From positions 1 through 46,514 of the forward strand of contig WBUO01000009.1 of NCBI GenBank assembly GCA_008933675.1: a stretch of DNA of 46,514 nt, written 5' to 3'. This DNA is from Dechloromonas sp. Lineage in GTDB: Bacteria > Pseudomonadota > Gammaproteobacteria > Burkholderiales > Rhodocyclaceae. Below the pieces are notes generated by a model. The model was given only the letters and a program-made list of their open reading frames with translations, was not told the DNA's origin and made no database searches. A program made the position numbers and the translations under genes. Positions 8,290 to 16,747 of the stretch are shown here, in pieces. Every line of letters begins with the position of its first letter. Position 1 is the stretch's first letter.

Positions 8290-9834
8290 ATGGATATGAA
8301 AGTTGCCAAGAAGCTCGGCCTCAAAGAGCGCTATGCCCTGATGACCCGCGATCTGGCCTGGGACACGACCTACCAGAAGATGGAAGACGTCTTCCCGCAG
8401 ACCACCTACGAAGGCATCAAGATCCACGACTGGGACAAGTGGGAAGACCCCTTCCGCCTGACCATGGACGCCTACTGGAAGTACCAGGCCGAGAAGGAGC
8501 GCAAGCTGTACGCCATCCTCGACGGCTTCAACCAGAACAACGGCCACCTGTCGGTCACCGACGCCCGCTACATCAACGTTTTGAAGCTCTTCCTCGGCTC
8601 GACCCCGCCGCTCGAGCTGATGGCCGCCCGCGGCTTCTCGATGATGGGCCGGCAGATGAACGGCGCCGGTCCGCGCGTCGCCTGCCAGATGCAGGCGGTC
8701 GATGAATACCGCCACTTCCAGACGCAGATCCACTCGATCTCCAACTACAACAAGTACTACAACGGGATGGACGAGTTCGCCCACCAGCAATCCCGCATGT
8801 GGTACCTGTCCGACGGCAAGTCCTTCTTCGACGACGCCATCACTGCCGGCCCGTTCGAATTCATGGTCGCCATCGGCTTCGCCTTCGAATACGTGCTGAC
8901 CAACATCCTGTTCGTGCCCTTCATCTCCGGCGCCGCCTACAACGGCGACATGGCGGCGATGACCGTCGGCTTCTCGGCACAGTCCGACGAGGCGCGCCAC
9001 ATGACGCTCGGCCTCGAATGCATCAAGTTCATGCTCGAGCAGGACCCGGACAACCTGCCCATCGTCCAGCGCTGGATCGACAAGTGGACCTGGCGCGGCA
9101 CCCGCAAGCTCGCTTCCGTCGGCATGATGATGGATTACATGCTGCCCAAGCGCATCATGAGCTTCAAGGAAGCCTGGGAAATGTACGTCGAGGAAAACGG
9201 CGGCGCCCTGTTCAAGGACCTGGCCCGCTACGGCATCACCATCCCGAAGTGCTTCAGCCAGACCATCGAGGAGAAGGAACACGTCTCCCACCAATCGTGG
9301 ATCGGCTTCTACATGAAGCCGCAGGCAACGCCCTTCCACACCTGGATTCCGACGCCGGACGAAATGGACTGGCTGTCCGAGAAGTACCCCAACACCTTCG
9401 ACCAGTACTACCGTCCGGTGCTCGAATTCTTCGACGCCCAGGAAAAGGCCGGCAACCGCTTCAACAACCAGACGGCGCCGATGAACTGCCAGGTCTGCGT
9501 CAGCACCATGAAGTTCAACGAGCCGGGCGACCCGATGGAAATGTGCTTCCGCGAATCGATCTACAACGGCGAGAAGTTCCACACCTGCTCCGACCACTGC
9601 AAGGAAATCTTCGACAACGAGCCGGAGAAGTACAGCCAGACCTTCATTTCCTCGCACCAGGTGCTGCAGGGCAACTGCGAGCCGGATGGCACCGATACCA
9701 GTGCGCCGGACTTCAAGCCGGGCCAGGACATGCTCGGCTACTGGAAGCTCGACAAGCGCGCCCTCGGCGACTTCAACGGCTCCGAGGACCAGAAGAACTT
9801 CGCCGCCTGGCGCGAACAAGCGACCAAGAACTAA
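8290..9834 (+). CDS. dmpN: Diiron monooxygenase hydroxylase alpha subunit (DmpN-like)
   Basis: This 514-residue catalytic subunit carries the carboxylate-bridged diiron site. The ligands are visible as E109, E139-xx-H142 (VDEYRHF), E200 and E234-xx-H237 (SDEARHM). The spacing is exactly that of toluene/phenol monooxygenases (30 residues from the first to the second glutamate, 34 from the third to the fourth). A C-terminal cysteine-containing segment (NCQVC ... CSDHCKEIF) resembles the YHS-like tail of phenol hydroxylases. The family oxidises phenol and alkylphenols to catechols. Here the gene lies between hpa regulators and hpa ring-cleavage genes, so 4-hydroxyphenylacetate or its aldehyde or amine precursor is a plausible substrate. 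This is inference. AAGGAG precedes the ATG. Confidence 0.93.
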   Translation: MDMKVAKKLGLKERYALMTRDLAWDTTYQKMEDVFPQTTYEGIKIHDWDKWEDPFRLTMDAYWKYQAEKERKLYAILDGFNQNNGHLSVTDARYINVLKLFLGSTPPLELMAARGFSMMGRQMNGAGPRVACQMQAVDEYRHFQTQIHSISNYNKYYNGMDEFAHQQSRMWYLSDGKSFFDDAITAGPFEFMVAIGFAFEYVLTNILFVPFISGAAYNGDMAAMTVGFSAQSDEARHMTLGLECIKFMLEQDPDNLPIVQRWIDKWTWRGTRKLASVGMMMDYMLPKRIMSFKEAWEMYVEENGGALFKDLARYGITIPKCFSQTIEEKEHVSHQSWIGFYMKPQATPFHTWIPTPDEMDWLSEKYPNTFDQYYRPVLEFFDAQEKAGNRFNNQTAPMNCQVCVSTMKFNEPGDPMEMCFRESIYNGEKFHTCSDHCKEIFDNEPEKYSQTFISSHQVLQGNCEPDGTDTSAPDFKPGQDMLGYWKLDKRALGDFNGSEDQKNFAAWREQATKN

Positions 9835-9846
9835 AAGGAGACAGCC

Positions 9847-10206
9847 ATGACCCTATTGAAAACCCTCGCTCCGTACGAGTTCAAGTCGCGCGATGCGGTC
9901 GAGAACTACCAGGGCCGCCAGTTGCTGTACGTGAACTGGGAGCGCCACCGCATGTTCTCGCGCCCCTTCGTGCTGGCCATGAAGCCGGAAACGCCGTTCT
10001 CGGCGGTGCTGGAAGAAATGGCCGCCTGTTTCAGCTACCACCCGGACTGGCAGCACATCGACTGGGACAAGGCCATCTGGCAGAACGGCAACACGCCCTT
10101 CACGCCGGATCGCAACAAGACCCTGGCCGAGAACGGCATCGGCCACAAGGATCTGATCCGTTTCCGCACCCCGGGCCTCGACGGCATCGCCGGCACGGGC
10201 TACTGA
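9847..10206 (+). CDS. dmpO: Diiron monooxygenase hydroxylase gamma subunit (DmpO-like)
   Basis: This 119-residue protein matches the gamma subunit of phenol hydroxylase: YEFKSRDAVENYQGRQLLYVN near the start and a DKAIWQNGNTPFTPDRNKTL segment in the middle. It stabilises the alpha-beta core. It lies 12 bp after dmpN with AAGGAG before the ATG, on the same transcript. Confidence 0.9.
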   Translation: MTLLKTLAPYEFKSRDAVENYQGRQLLYVNWERHRMFSRPFVLAMKPETPFSAVLEEMAACFSYHPDWQHIDWDKAIWQNGNTPFTPDRNKTLAENGIGHKDLIRFRTPGLDGIAGTGY

Positions 10207-10270
10207 AAACAAGCCGGGCACCGGGCCGTTGTTCGTCCGGTAGCCCGCACACACCCGCAGAGACAAGAAC

Positions 10271-11326
10271 ATGAGCTACGAACTGACCATCGAGCCGCTC
10301 GGCCGCAGCATTGAGGTCGAAGACGGCCAGACCATCCTCGACGCCGCGCTGCGCGCCGGTATCTACCTGCCGCATGCCTGCGGCCAGGGCTACTGCGCCA
10401 CCTGCAAGGTCTGCATCACCGACGGCGAAGTCGACCACCAGAATTCCTCCAGCTTCGCGCTGATGGACTACGAGCGCGAGGAGGGCAAGGCACTGGCCTG
10501 CTGCGCCACGCTCGAAGCCGACACGGTGATCGAAGTCGAGATGGAAATCGACGAGGACGCCCGCGACATCCCGGTCAAGGACTTCCCGGGCGTGGTCAGT
10601 CGCATCGAAGACCTGACGCCGACGATCAAGGGCATCTGGCTCAAGCTCGACGAAGCCCTCGATTTCCAGGCAGGCCAGTACGTCAATTTCAACCTGCCCA
10701 ACGACATGGGGCACCGCGCCTTCTCGCTGGCCAACGCACCGTCGACCGGCGACGAGATCGAGCTGAACATCCGCATCGTCCCCGGCGGTGCCGGCACCAC
10801 CTGGATCCACAACGAACTCAAGGTCGGCGACGCGGTGACCGTCTCCGGACCCTATGGCCGCTTCTTCGTGCACAAGTCGGCCAATGTGCCGTCCTTGTTC
10901 ATGGCTGGCGGTTCCGGCCTGTCCAGCCCGCGGGCCATGATCCTCGACCTGCTGGAAGAGGGCAGCGAACTGCCGATCACCCTGGTCTACGGCGCCCGCA
11001 ACCAGGGCGAGCTGTACTACCACCAGGAGTTCGTCGACCTGGCCGCGAAATACCCGAACTTCACCTATGTGCCGGCCCTCAACGACGAACCGGCCGACAG
11101 TGGCTGGACGGGCTTCCGCGGCTTCGTCCATGAAGCCGCCAAGCACCATTTCGACAACGACTTCCGTGGCAACAAGGCCTATCTCTGCGGCCCGCCGGTG
11201 ATGATCGAAGCCTGCATCACGACGCTGATGCAGGGCCGCCTGTTCGAGCGCGACATCTACACCGAGAAATTCTTCTCGGCCGCCGACGCCCAGCAGGTGC
11301 GCAGCCCGTTGTTCAAGCGGGTGTGA
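10271..11326 (+). CDS. dmpP: Phenol-hydroxylase reductase (DmpP-like)
   Basis: This 351-residue reductase has an N-terminal plant-type [2Fe-2S] domain with ligands C37, C42, C45 and C77 (CGQGYCATC). An FAD-binding domain with HRAFSLANAP follows, then an NAD-binding domain with GGSGLSSPRAM and CGPPVMIEA. It passes electrons from NADH to the diiron oxygenase. It closes the dmpKLMNOP operon: 64 bp after dmpO and followed by a strong terminator hairpin. There is no catechol 2,3-dioxygenase (dmpB) behind it, unlike classical phenol meta-cleavage operons. Confidence 0.93.
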   Translation: MSYELTIEPLGRSIEVEDGQTILDAALRAGIYLPHACGQGYCATCKVCITDGEVDHQNSSSFALMDYEREEGKALACCATLEADTVIEVEMEIDEDARDIPVKDFPGVVSRIEDLTPTIKGIWLKLDEALDFQAGQYVNFNLPNDMGHRAFSLANAPSTGDEIELNIRIVPGGAGTTWIHNELKVGDAVTVSGPYGRFFVHKSANVPSLFMAGGSGLSSPRAMILDLLEEGSELPITLVYGARNQGELYYHQEFVDLAAKYPNFTYVPALNDEPADSGWTGFRGFVHEAAKHHFDNDFRGNKAYLCGPPVMIEACITTLMQGRLFERDIYTEKFFSAADAQQVRSPLFKRV

Positions 11327-11364
11327 CCTGAGCGGCCGGCGATGGCGGCCGGCAGTCTTCGCGG

Positions 11365-11394
11365 ACGGGCATTCCCCTGGGAATGCCCGTTTTG
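11365..11394 (+). terminator. Rho-independent terminator after dmpP
   Basis: A perfect 12-bp inverted repeat, ACGGGCATTCCC (11365-11376) and GGGAATGCCCGT (11379-11390), is followed directly by TTT. It closes the monooxygenase operon. From about 11395 to 11660 I see no gene or other clear signal. Confidence 0.85.
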
Positions 11395-11667
11395 CATTTG
11401 CGGTTGCTGAACCGCCTGCCTTGTCTTGGTGCAAACCCAGGCGCGCGCCTTCATTGTGGTGCCTTTGCGACAGCGCTCGGTTGCTTTGCCCGCGATGCAC
11501 CGTCGCCGTGGCGCGTCTTCGTGAGCGCCGGAGATGCGGAAATGGCGGGCGTCTTTGTGCCATTCGGGCCATGCGTCATGCATGTTCCGTGCGCTGTGCG
11601 GTAGCTGGCCGGATTTTTGCTGACAGAAGGCTTCCTCGTTATTTGCGCCAAGCAATGAAAAACGCCG

Positions 11668-11700
11668 TTGACCATTTTGCCGCATTCACTAATATGTTAT
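11668..11700 (+). promoter_or_regulatory. Putative promoter of the aau regulator with HpaR-like operator
   Basis: TTGACC (11668-11673) and TAATAT (11690-11695) are separated by 16 bp. CTAATATGTTAT (11689-11700) overlaps the -10 and matches the hpaR-hpaA palindrome at 10 of 12 positions. A GGAGGG ribosome binding site follows before the ATG at 11738. HpaR control of the amine dehydrogenase regulator is inferred. Confidence 0.5.
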
Positions 11701-11737
11701 CCATTACGGCAGGAGAAATTAATTACGGAGGGCGTAA

Positions 11738-12736
11738 ATGAACCTGATCATGGAATCCGTCATGGGGCATGGCGCCGTGCACCGCCGTGTCAGCCACAAT
11801 GCCGACGTGGACCAGCAGGCCTCCTCCCTGACCTACGCACGCTGGGGGCAGCGTTACGACCAGCTGTCGGCCGGGCGGTTCACCGGTTCGCTGCAGGAGA
11901 TCCAGTTGCCGGCACTGACCCTGATCCGCGAGACGAGCAATCGCGTCATCCTGCAGAAGGGTTGTACGCCGAGCGGCGTCTTTGCCATCGGCGCCGTGCT
12001 CAGCCCGGCCGACCATGGTTACCACTGCGGTGACATCATGCGTCCGCGCTCGGCGGCGCTGCTCGATCCCCGTACCGAGTTCGAGATCCGCACACCGGAG
12101 GTGTTCGACCTAGTGGCGGCGGTCTTTTCGCCGCGCGAATTGTGTGCCGGCCTCGACGATCCGCAGGTCGACTACCGCGAACTGGAACAGGACCTGCTGC
12201 GCAGTGCCAAGACCATTGATCCCAGCCATACCGGGGCGCTGGCCGATTTCCTTCTGCGCGCCTTCCACATTGGTCAGGAAGCCCCGGAGCATCTGCTGCA
12301 GCCTTCCAACCTCAGGCAGCTGGCGGAAGAGTTCTATGCGCTGATCAACGAGACCATCAGCGCCGGGCAGGGGGGAGATGTTGCCGCCATCTGTCCGAAC
12401 CGCGAGCGCATCGTCCGCCGCGTGCGTTCCTATCTTGACGCCCATCCGGAGTCGGCGCTGAGCATCACCGACATCTGCGACGAGGTCGGCGTCACCCGGC
12501 GGACACTGCAGAACGCGATTCTGGAGGTGTTCGGCATTTCGCCGCAGCACTACCTCAAAGCCATCCGCCTGAACGGTTTCCGCCGCGCCCTGAAGGCACG
12601 CGACCCGTTGCGCGAATCCATCGGCGACGTGGCGGCGCGCTGGGGCTTCTGGCACCTGTCGCAACTGGCCCAGGACTACCGCCGCCTGTTCGGCGAACTG
12701 CCGTCGCAGACGCCGCTGCAGCGCCTGCATTCCTGA
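11738..12736 (+). CDS. AraC-family regulator of the amine dehydrogenase cluster (EutR-like N terminus)
   Basis: This 332-residue protein has two C-terminal AraC helix-turn-helix units (about residues 225-325: LSITDICDEVGVTRRTLQNAI and VAARWGFWHLSQLAQDYRRLFG). Its N-terminal half (LTYARWGQRYDQLSAGRFTGSLQE) resembles the sensing region of EutR-like regulators of amine catabolism. It sits 92 bp upstream of aauB on the same strand. A 16-bp box occurs at matching positions before aauB and before the DUF1329 gene, and this protein is the best candidate to bind it. The inducer is likely an aromatic amine or aldehyde, which is inference. Confidence 0.8.
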   Translation: MNLIMESVMGHGAVHRRVSHNADVDQQASSLTYARWGQRYDQLSAGRFTGSLQEIQLPALTLIRETSNRVILQKGCTPSGVFAIGAVLSPADHGYHCGDIMRPRSAALLDPRTEFEIRTPEVFDLVAAVFSPRELCAGLDDPQVDYRELEQDLLRSAKTIDPSHTGALADFLLRAFHIGQEAPEHLLQPSNLRQLAEEFYALINETISAGQGGDVAAICPNRERIVRRVRSYLDAHPESALSITDICDEVGVTRRTLQNAILEVFGISPQHYLKAIRLNGFRRALKARDPLRESIGDVAARWGFWHLSQLAQDYRRLFGELPSQTPLQRLHS

Positions 12737-12746
12737 GCGCCGCTTT

Positions 12747-12790
12747 TTGCCGATTCTTGATACAGCCTGAAGGGGGCTCCGCCAGATACT
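12747..12790 (+). promoter_or_regulatory. AraC-type activator box and -10 upstream of aauB
   Basis: TTGCCGATTCTTGATA (12747-12762) is followed after 22 bp by the -10-like GATACT (12785-12790). There is no good -35, as expected for an activator-dependent promoter. The same box with the same 22-bp spacing to a -10-like TACACT stands before the DUF1329 gene (16637-16680). No other close copy was noticed. Confidence 0.55.
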
Positions 12791-12828
12791 GACCTCGCAT
12801 TCTCAACAGAGTCGAGCGAGGTCAGACA

Positions 12829-13992
12829 ATGCGAAAAAACAAGATACTGATCGCCTTGCTGGTGCAGGCCTGCCTTGCATCCGCCAGCGCGACCGGCCAG
12901 ACGGGGCGGCCGCCGCCCCTGCCGGAAGAGGAAATGGCCGTCGAGCGGCTGACGCCGCCGGACGGCAACCGGCTGTATGTCACCGATTTCGTCTTCAATC
13001 ACATGGTCGACGGGCGCATCCACGTCGTCGACGGCAAGGCCGGGCGTTTCCTCGGTCAGGTGGTCAGCGGCTATGGCGCACTGACCACGGTATCGGCCGA
13101 TGGCAAGTCCATCTACCTGGCGACGACTTATTACCCCCGACTCTATCGCGGCAAGCGCAGCGACGTGGTCGAGGTGCATGACGCCGAGACGCTGGAGCTG
13201 AAGGCGGAAATCGACATCCCGGCGAAGAAGGCACAGGCGGCCTCTTATCGCAGCATGCTGGTGCCGAGCAGCGACGGACGTTTCCTCTACGTGCAGAACG
13301 CGACGCCGGCGACCTCGGTGACCGTCGTCGACCTGCAGGCGGGGAAATTCGTCGCCGAGGTGCCGACGCCTGGCTGCTGGTCGATCCAGGCGTGGTCACA
13401 AGGCCATCGCTTCTCGACCATCTGCGGTGACGGCACGCTGCTTACCATCACGCTGGACGAGGCCGGCCAGCCGAAGAACCGCGAGCGCAGCGCCCGCTTC
13501 TTCGATCCGGACAAGGATCCGATCTACGTGCATCCGGAAATGCGCGGCGACGAACGCTATTTCGTCTCCTACAACGGCAATGTCTATCAGGTTGGCCTGT
13601 CCGGCGAGCAGCCGGTCTTCCAGGTGCCGTGGCCGCTGCTCGATGCCCGCGACCGCAAGCAGGCCTGGCGGCCGGGCGGCATGCAGGTGACGACGATGCA
13701 CCGGGCCAGCGGCACCTTGTACGTGAACATGCACGACCAGGGGGCGGAGGGTTCGCACAAGAATCCTTCCAAAGAAGTCTGGGCCTTCGATGTGGACAGC
13801 CGCAAGCGCGTTGCCCGCATTCCGTCGAACGGCGCCATCTCGCTGGTCGCCAGCCAGGGCGAGACGCCGCTGCTCTACCTGCTCAATGTCGAGCGCGGCG
13901 AAATCCTGGCACGCAGGATTGCCAAGGGCTATCCGGTGCAAACCAAGATGACCGGGGTCGGCGAGACATCCATTTTCATGGAGGTGCGTTGA
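12829..13992 (+). CDS. aauB: Aromatic amine dehydrogenase, large (heavy) subunit
   Basis: This 387-residue protein has an N-terminal signal peptide (ILIALLVQACLASASA) and a seven-bladed propeller-like region with the methylamine/aromatic amine dehydrogenase heavy-chain pattern. Recognisable pieces are NRLYVTDFVFNHMVDGRIHVVDG, ATTYYPRLYRGKRSDVVEVHD and TLYVNMHDQGAEGSHKNPSKEVWA (partial). The heavy chain binds the TTQ-bearing light chain and shapes the substrate channel in the periplasm. It is followed after one base by the mauE-like gene, and the order B-E-D-A equals that of known aau/mau clusters. The light-chain sequence (15160) argues for the aromatic-amine rather than the methylamine enzyme. 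Confidence 0.9.
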   Translation: MRKNKILIALLVQACLASASATGQTGRPPPLPEEEMAVERLTPPDGNRLYVTDFVFNHMVDGRIHVVDGKAGRFLGQVVSGYGALTTVSADGKSIYLATTYYPRLYRGKRSDVVEVHDAETLELKAEIDIPAKKAQAASYRSMLVPSSDGRFLYVQNATPATSVTVVDLQAGKFVAEVPTPGCWSIQAWSQGHRFSTICGDGTLLTITLDEAGQPKNRERSARFFDPDKDPIYVHPEMRGDERYFVSYNGNVYQVGLSGEQPVFQVPWPLLDARDRKQAWRPGGMQVTTMHRASGTLYVNMHDQGAEGSHKNPSKEVWAFDVDSRKRVARIPSNGAISLVASQGETPLLYLLNVERGEILARRIAKGYPVQTKMTGVGETSIFMEVR

Positions 13993-13993
13993 G

Positions 13994-14539
13994 ATGCACG
14001 AAGCCGCTTTCCTCAACGATCCGGTGGTCGTCCATGCGGCGGCGGCGGCCGTCGGCATCATCCTGATCACCGGAGCCCTCGGCAAGCTGCGCGATGTCGA
14101 ACTGTTTCGCTACGCAGTGGAGAACTACGGTCTTCTCGACGGTCGGCTTGCCGCCGTTTTCGCCCGCGGCTTTCCCGTGTTCGAACTGCTCGCCGGCCTG
14201 GCGCTGATCCCCGACGCGACCCGCCCGTTCGGTGTCGTCCTCGCCCTGGTCGTGCTCGCTGTCGCGACAGGGGGCGTCGTCCTGGCGCTGCTGCGCGGTG
14301 CGGGCCGAATCGAGTGCGGCTGCGGTAACGGCAACCAGCGTATTTCCTGGTCGCTGGTCGGGCGCAACGTCGGCCTCGCCGCCATCACCACCCTGGCGGC
14401 CGCCGACGAGCTGCCGCGCAGCCTTGGTCCCGTCGATTACATCAGCGTCGCTGGCGCCATCCTGGCCCTGCTCGTCGTCTATGCCGCAGCCAACCAGCTG
14501 CTGGCCAACCAACCGCTTTTGAAGGAGTTGCAATCATGA
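13994..14539 (+). CDS. mauE: MauE-like membrane protein of TTQ enzyme maturation
   Basis: This 181-residue integral membrane protein has about four to five hydrophobic helices and a cysteine pair in IECGCGNGNQRISW. It matches MauE (DoxX-related), required with MauD for correct export and disulfide formation in the cysteine-rich light chain. The stop overlaps the mauD start by 4 bp (ATGA), indicating translational coupling. Confidence 0.88.
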   Translation: MHEAAFLNDPVVVHAAAAAVGIILITGALGKLRDVELFRYAVENYGLLDGRLAAVFARGFPVFELLAGLALIPDATRPFGVVLALVVLAVATGGVVLALLRGAGRIECGCGNGNQRISWSLVGRNVGLAAITTLAAADELPRSLGPVDYISVAGAILALLVVYAAANQLLANQPLLKELQS

Positions 14540-15156
14540 TGGATCCGCTCGTTCTTTCCGTCGTCGTCCTCTGGATCGTCGTCGTCGCATTGGGCGTCTG
14601 TATCCTCGCCCTGTCCCGCCAGATCGGCATCCTCTACGAGCGCGTCGCGCCGATGGGGGCGCTGATGATGGATCATGGTCCCAAGGTCGGCGAGCTGGCC
14701 CCGCCGGTCGCCGTCAATACCTGGGAAGGTCAGGCGCTGACCATCGGCGCGGCCGCCGAGAAGAGCACGCTGCTGTTCTTCCTGTCGCCGACCTGCCCGG
14801 TGTGCAAGAAGCTGTTGCCGATCATCCGCTCGGTGCAGGCCCGCGAAGGGCGCTGGCTGAACGTTGTGCTGGCGTCCGACGGCGAGCGTCCGGAACATGC
14901 TGCTTTCCGCGACAAGTACAGCCTCGGCGATTTCCCCTACGTGCTGTCGCAGCCGCTGGGCATGACCTACAAGATCGCCAAGCTGCCCTACTGCATCCTG
15001 CTCGACGCCAAGGGCTTCGTCCGCGCCAAGGGCCTGGTCAACTCCCGCGAGCAGGTCGAAAGCCTGATGACCGCCTACGAAAGCGGCATCGCCTCGGTGC
15101 AGGAACATATCGACCGCCAGCTGCAGGCCATCGAGGCCCAGCCGGAGAAGGGGTAA
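14536..15156 (+). CDS. mauD: MauD-like thioredoxin-fold protein of TTQ enzyme maturation
   Basis: This 206-residue protein has one N-terminal membrane helix and a periplasmic thioredoxin fold with active-site CPVC (FFLSPTCPVCKKLLP). MauD is thought to form or isomerise the many disulfides of the light chain. It lies between mauE and aauA, overlapping the first by 4 bp and 3 bp before the second. Confidence 0.9.
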   Translation: MMDPLVLSVVVLWIVVVALGVCILALSRQIGILYERVAPMGALMMDHGPKVGELAPPVAVNTWEGQALTIGAAAEKSTLLFFLSPTCPVCKKLLPIIRSVQAREGRWLNVVLASDGERPEHAAFRDKYSLGDFPYVLSQPLGMTYKIAKLPYCILLDAKGFVRAKGLVNSREQVESLMTAYESGIASVQEHIDRQLQAIEAQPEKG

Positions 15157-15159
15157 GCC

Positions 15160-15705
15160 ATGGATTTCCTCAAACTCCTCGATCGCTACACCGAGCGCCG
15201 GACACGCACGGTGGCCCAGGCCAGCGGCCGCCGCGGCTTCCTGGTCGGTGTCGGCAAGCTGCTGGTTGCCGGCGCCTTTGCGCTGCCGGTGCTGCCCTTC
15301 GACCGCACCAATGCCCATGCCGCCAGCGGGCATGGCGGCGGCAGGAAGAAGGGCGAGCCGACCGAGACCGATTGTGACTACTGGCGTCACTGCAGCGTTG
15401 ACGGCTTCCTCTGCTCCTGCTGCGGCGGCACCATGACCACCTGCCCGCCAGGCAGCACGCCCTCGGCCGTGTCCTGGGTCGGCACCTGCCACAATCCGGC
15501 CGACGGTCGCGACTACCTGATCAGTTACAACGACTGCTGCGGCAAGACTGCCTGCGGCCGCTGCTTCTGCAACACCAACATTCGCGAACGACCGGGCTAC
15601 CGGATGGGTGTGCACAACGACATCAACTGGTGCATGGCCAACCAGAGCAGTCACTATCACTGCACGGTGTCGATCATCGTCGGTCTCGAAGAGGGGCAAT
15701 CATGA
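15160..15705 (+). CDS. aauA: Aromatic amine dehydrogenase, small (light) subunit with TTQ
   Basis: This 181-residue light chain starts with a twin-arginine-type signal (SGRRGFLVG then a hydrophobic stretch). The mature part contains fourteen cysteines (CDYWRHC, LCSCCGG, CGKTACGRCFC, YHC). W106 (SWVGTC) and W157 (NWCMAN) are 51 residues apart, the same spacing as W57 and W108 that cross-link into TTQ in Paracoccus methylamine dehydrogenase. D125 (YNDCCG) falls where the catalytic D76 is expected. The enzyme deaminates primary aromatic amines such as tyramine, dopamine or phenylethylamine to aldehydes in the periplasm. No mauG or mauF is present in the window, so TTQ completion depends on genes elsewhere. 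It is coupled to the next cytochrome gene by a 4-bp overlap. Confidence 0.93.
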   Translation: MDFLKLLDRYTERRTRTVAQASGRRGFLVGVGKLLVAGAFALPVLPFDRTNAHAASGHGGGRKKGEPTETDCDYWRHCSVDGFLCSCCGGTMTTCPPGSTPSAVSWVGTCHNPADGRDYLISYNDCCGKTACGRCFCNTNIRERPGYRMGVHNDINWCMANQSSHYHCTVSIIVGLEEGQS

Positions 15706-16139
15706 GTCGTCGCCTGCTGCCCCTGGCGCTGGCATTGATCGCCGGTCTGGCCGGTGCTGCCGACGGCAAGGCGGTGTACGCCGCCAACTGCGCCTCCTGC
15801 CACCAGCCGGACGGCGCTGGAGCCGACGGCCTGGCACCGCCGTTGCAGGGCACCCTCGGCAAGCGGCTGGCAGTACGCCAGTACGTACCCGGCATCGTCC
15901 TCTCCGGTCTGGCCGGCAAGATGGTCTCCAAGGGCGTTACCTACACCGGCATGATGCCGTCCTGGGCCCATCTGCCGGATGCCGAGCTGGCCGCCGTGGT
16001 CAACCATGTGCTGGGCAGCTTCAATGCCGCCGAACTGCCGGCTGCGCACGTTCCCTTCTCGCCCGAGGACTTCGCTGCGCTGCGTGCCAGCAAGCCGACG
16101 GCGAAGCAACTGCGCGCCTGGCGTGCCGAGACGGACTGA
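15702..16139 (+). CDS. Periplasmic monoheme cytochrome c
   Basis: This 145-residue protein has a signal peptide (RLLPLALALIAGLAGA), one heme site CASCH and a probable methionine ligand in TGMMPSW. It is a class I cytochrome c of the type found next to dehydrogenases. The start overlaps the aauA stop. Since no azurin or amicyanin gene is visible, it is a good candidate for the electron acceptor of the amine dehydrogenase. The exact partner order with the next cytochrome is not known. Confidence 0.88.
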   Translation: MSRRLLPLALALIAGLAGAADGKAVYAANCASCHQPDGAGADGLAPPLQGTLGKRLAVRQYVPGIVLSGLAGKMVSKGVTYTGMMPSWAHLPDAELAAVVNHVLGSFNAAELPAAHVPFSPEDFAALRASKPTAKQLRAWRAETD

Positions 16140-16149
16140 GGCCGGAACC

Positions 16150-16575
16150 ATGCTGCATCGCTGCCTGCTCCTCCTCGCTGCCTGCGCGCTTGTCGGCAAT
16201 GCCGCGGCGACTGGCAGCGAGCAGAAGAACTATCGCCTGTACTGCATGGGCTGTCACCAGGCCGACGGTACCGGTTCGCCGGCCAACGGCATTCCCTCGA
16301 TGCGCGACGAGGTCGGCCATTTCCTGCGCGTTCCCGGTGGCCGCGCCTACCTCTCGCAGGTTCCGGGCACCCTGCATACGCCGCTCAGCGACGGGGAAAC
16401 GGCGGCGTTGCTGAGCTGGGTCATGGTCAATATCGGCCGTGGCAGTGTGCCCGCGGACTTTCAGCCCTATACGGCCGCCGAGGTCAAAAGCTATCGCGCC
16501 TCGGTGCCGGACGATATCCCGGGCTTGCGGGTGAAGTTGCTGCAGGAACTGGAGCAGCAACTGCTGGCGCGCTGA
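16150..16575 (+). CDS. Second periplasmic monoheme cytochrome c
   Basis: This 141-residue protein has a signal peptide and one heme motif CMGCH followed by QADGTGSPANGIPSM. It begins 10 bp after the preceding cytochrome gene and ends the aau operon. A single CxxCH excludes a di-heme MauG. It probably relays electrons from the amine dehydrogenase toward the respiratory chain. Confidence 0.87.
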   Translation: MLHRCLLLLAACALVGNAAATGSEQKNYRLYCMGCHQADGTGSPANGIPSMRDEVGHFLRVPGGRAYLSQVPGTLHTPLSDGETAALLSWVMVNIGRGSVPADFQPYTAAEVKSYRASVPDDIPGLRVKLLQELEQQLLAR

Positions 16576-16636
16576 AGGGGCTGGCGGTGGTCAGGATGCA
16601 TCCGCCGCATGGGGCTCCTGATCCAGATCAAAAAAC

Positions 16637-16680
16637 TTGCCGATTTTTGATAACGAGCCGGCAGCCCTGATTCCTACACT
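16637..16680 (+). promoter_or_regulatory. AraC-type activator box and -10 upstream of the DUF1329 operon
   Basis: TTGCCGATTTTTGATA (16637-16652) differs at one position from the box before aauB and is also followed after 22 bp by a -10-like hexamer, TACACT (16675-16680). The repeated geometry suggests both operons are activated by the same regulator, most simply the AraC protein at 11738. The start codon is 67 bp further on. Confidence 0.55.
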
Positions 16681-16747
16681 CGATTCCACCATAAAGCAGT
16701 CCGGGCCGGCGGGGGCCGTGCCCTTACCCAACGAGGAGGTTCACATC

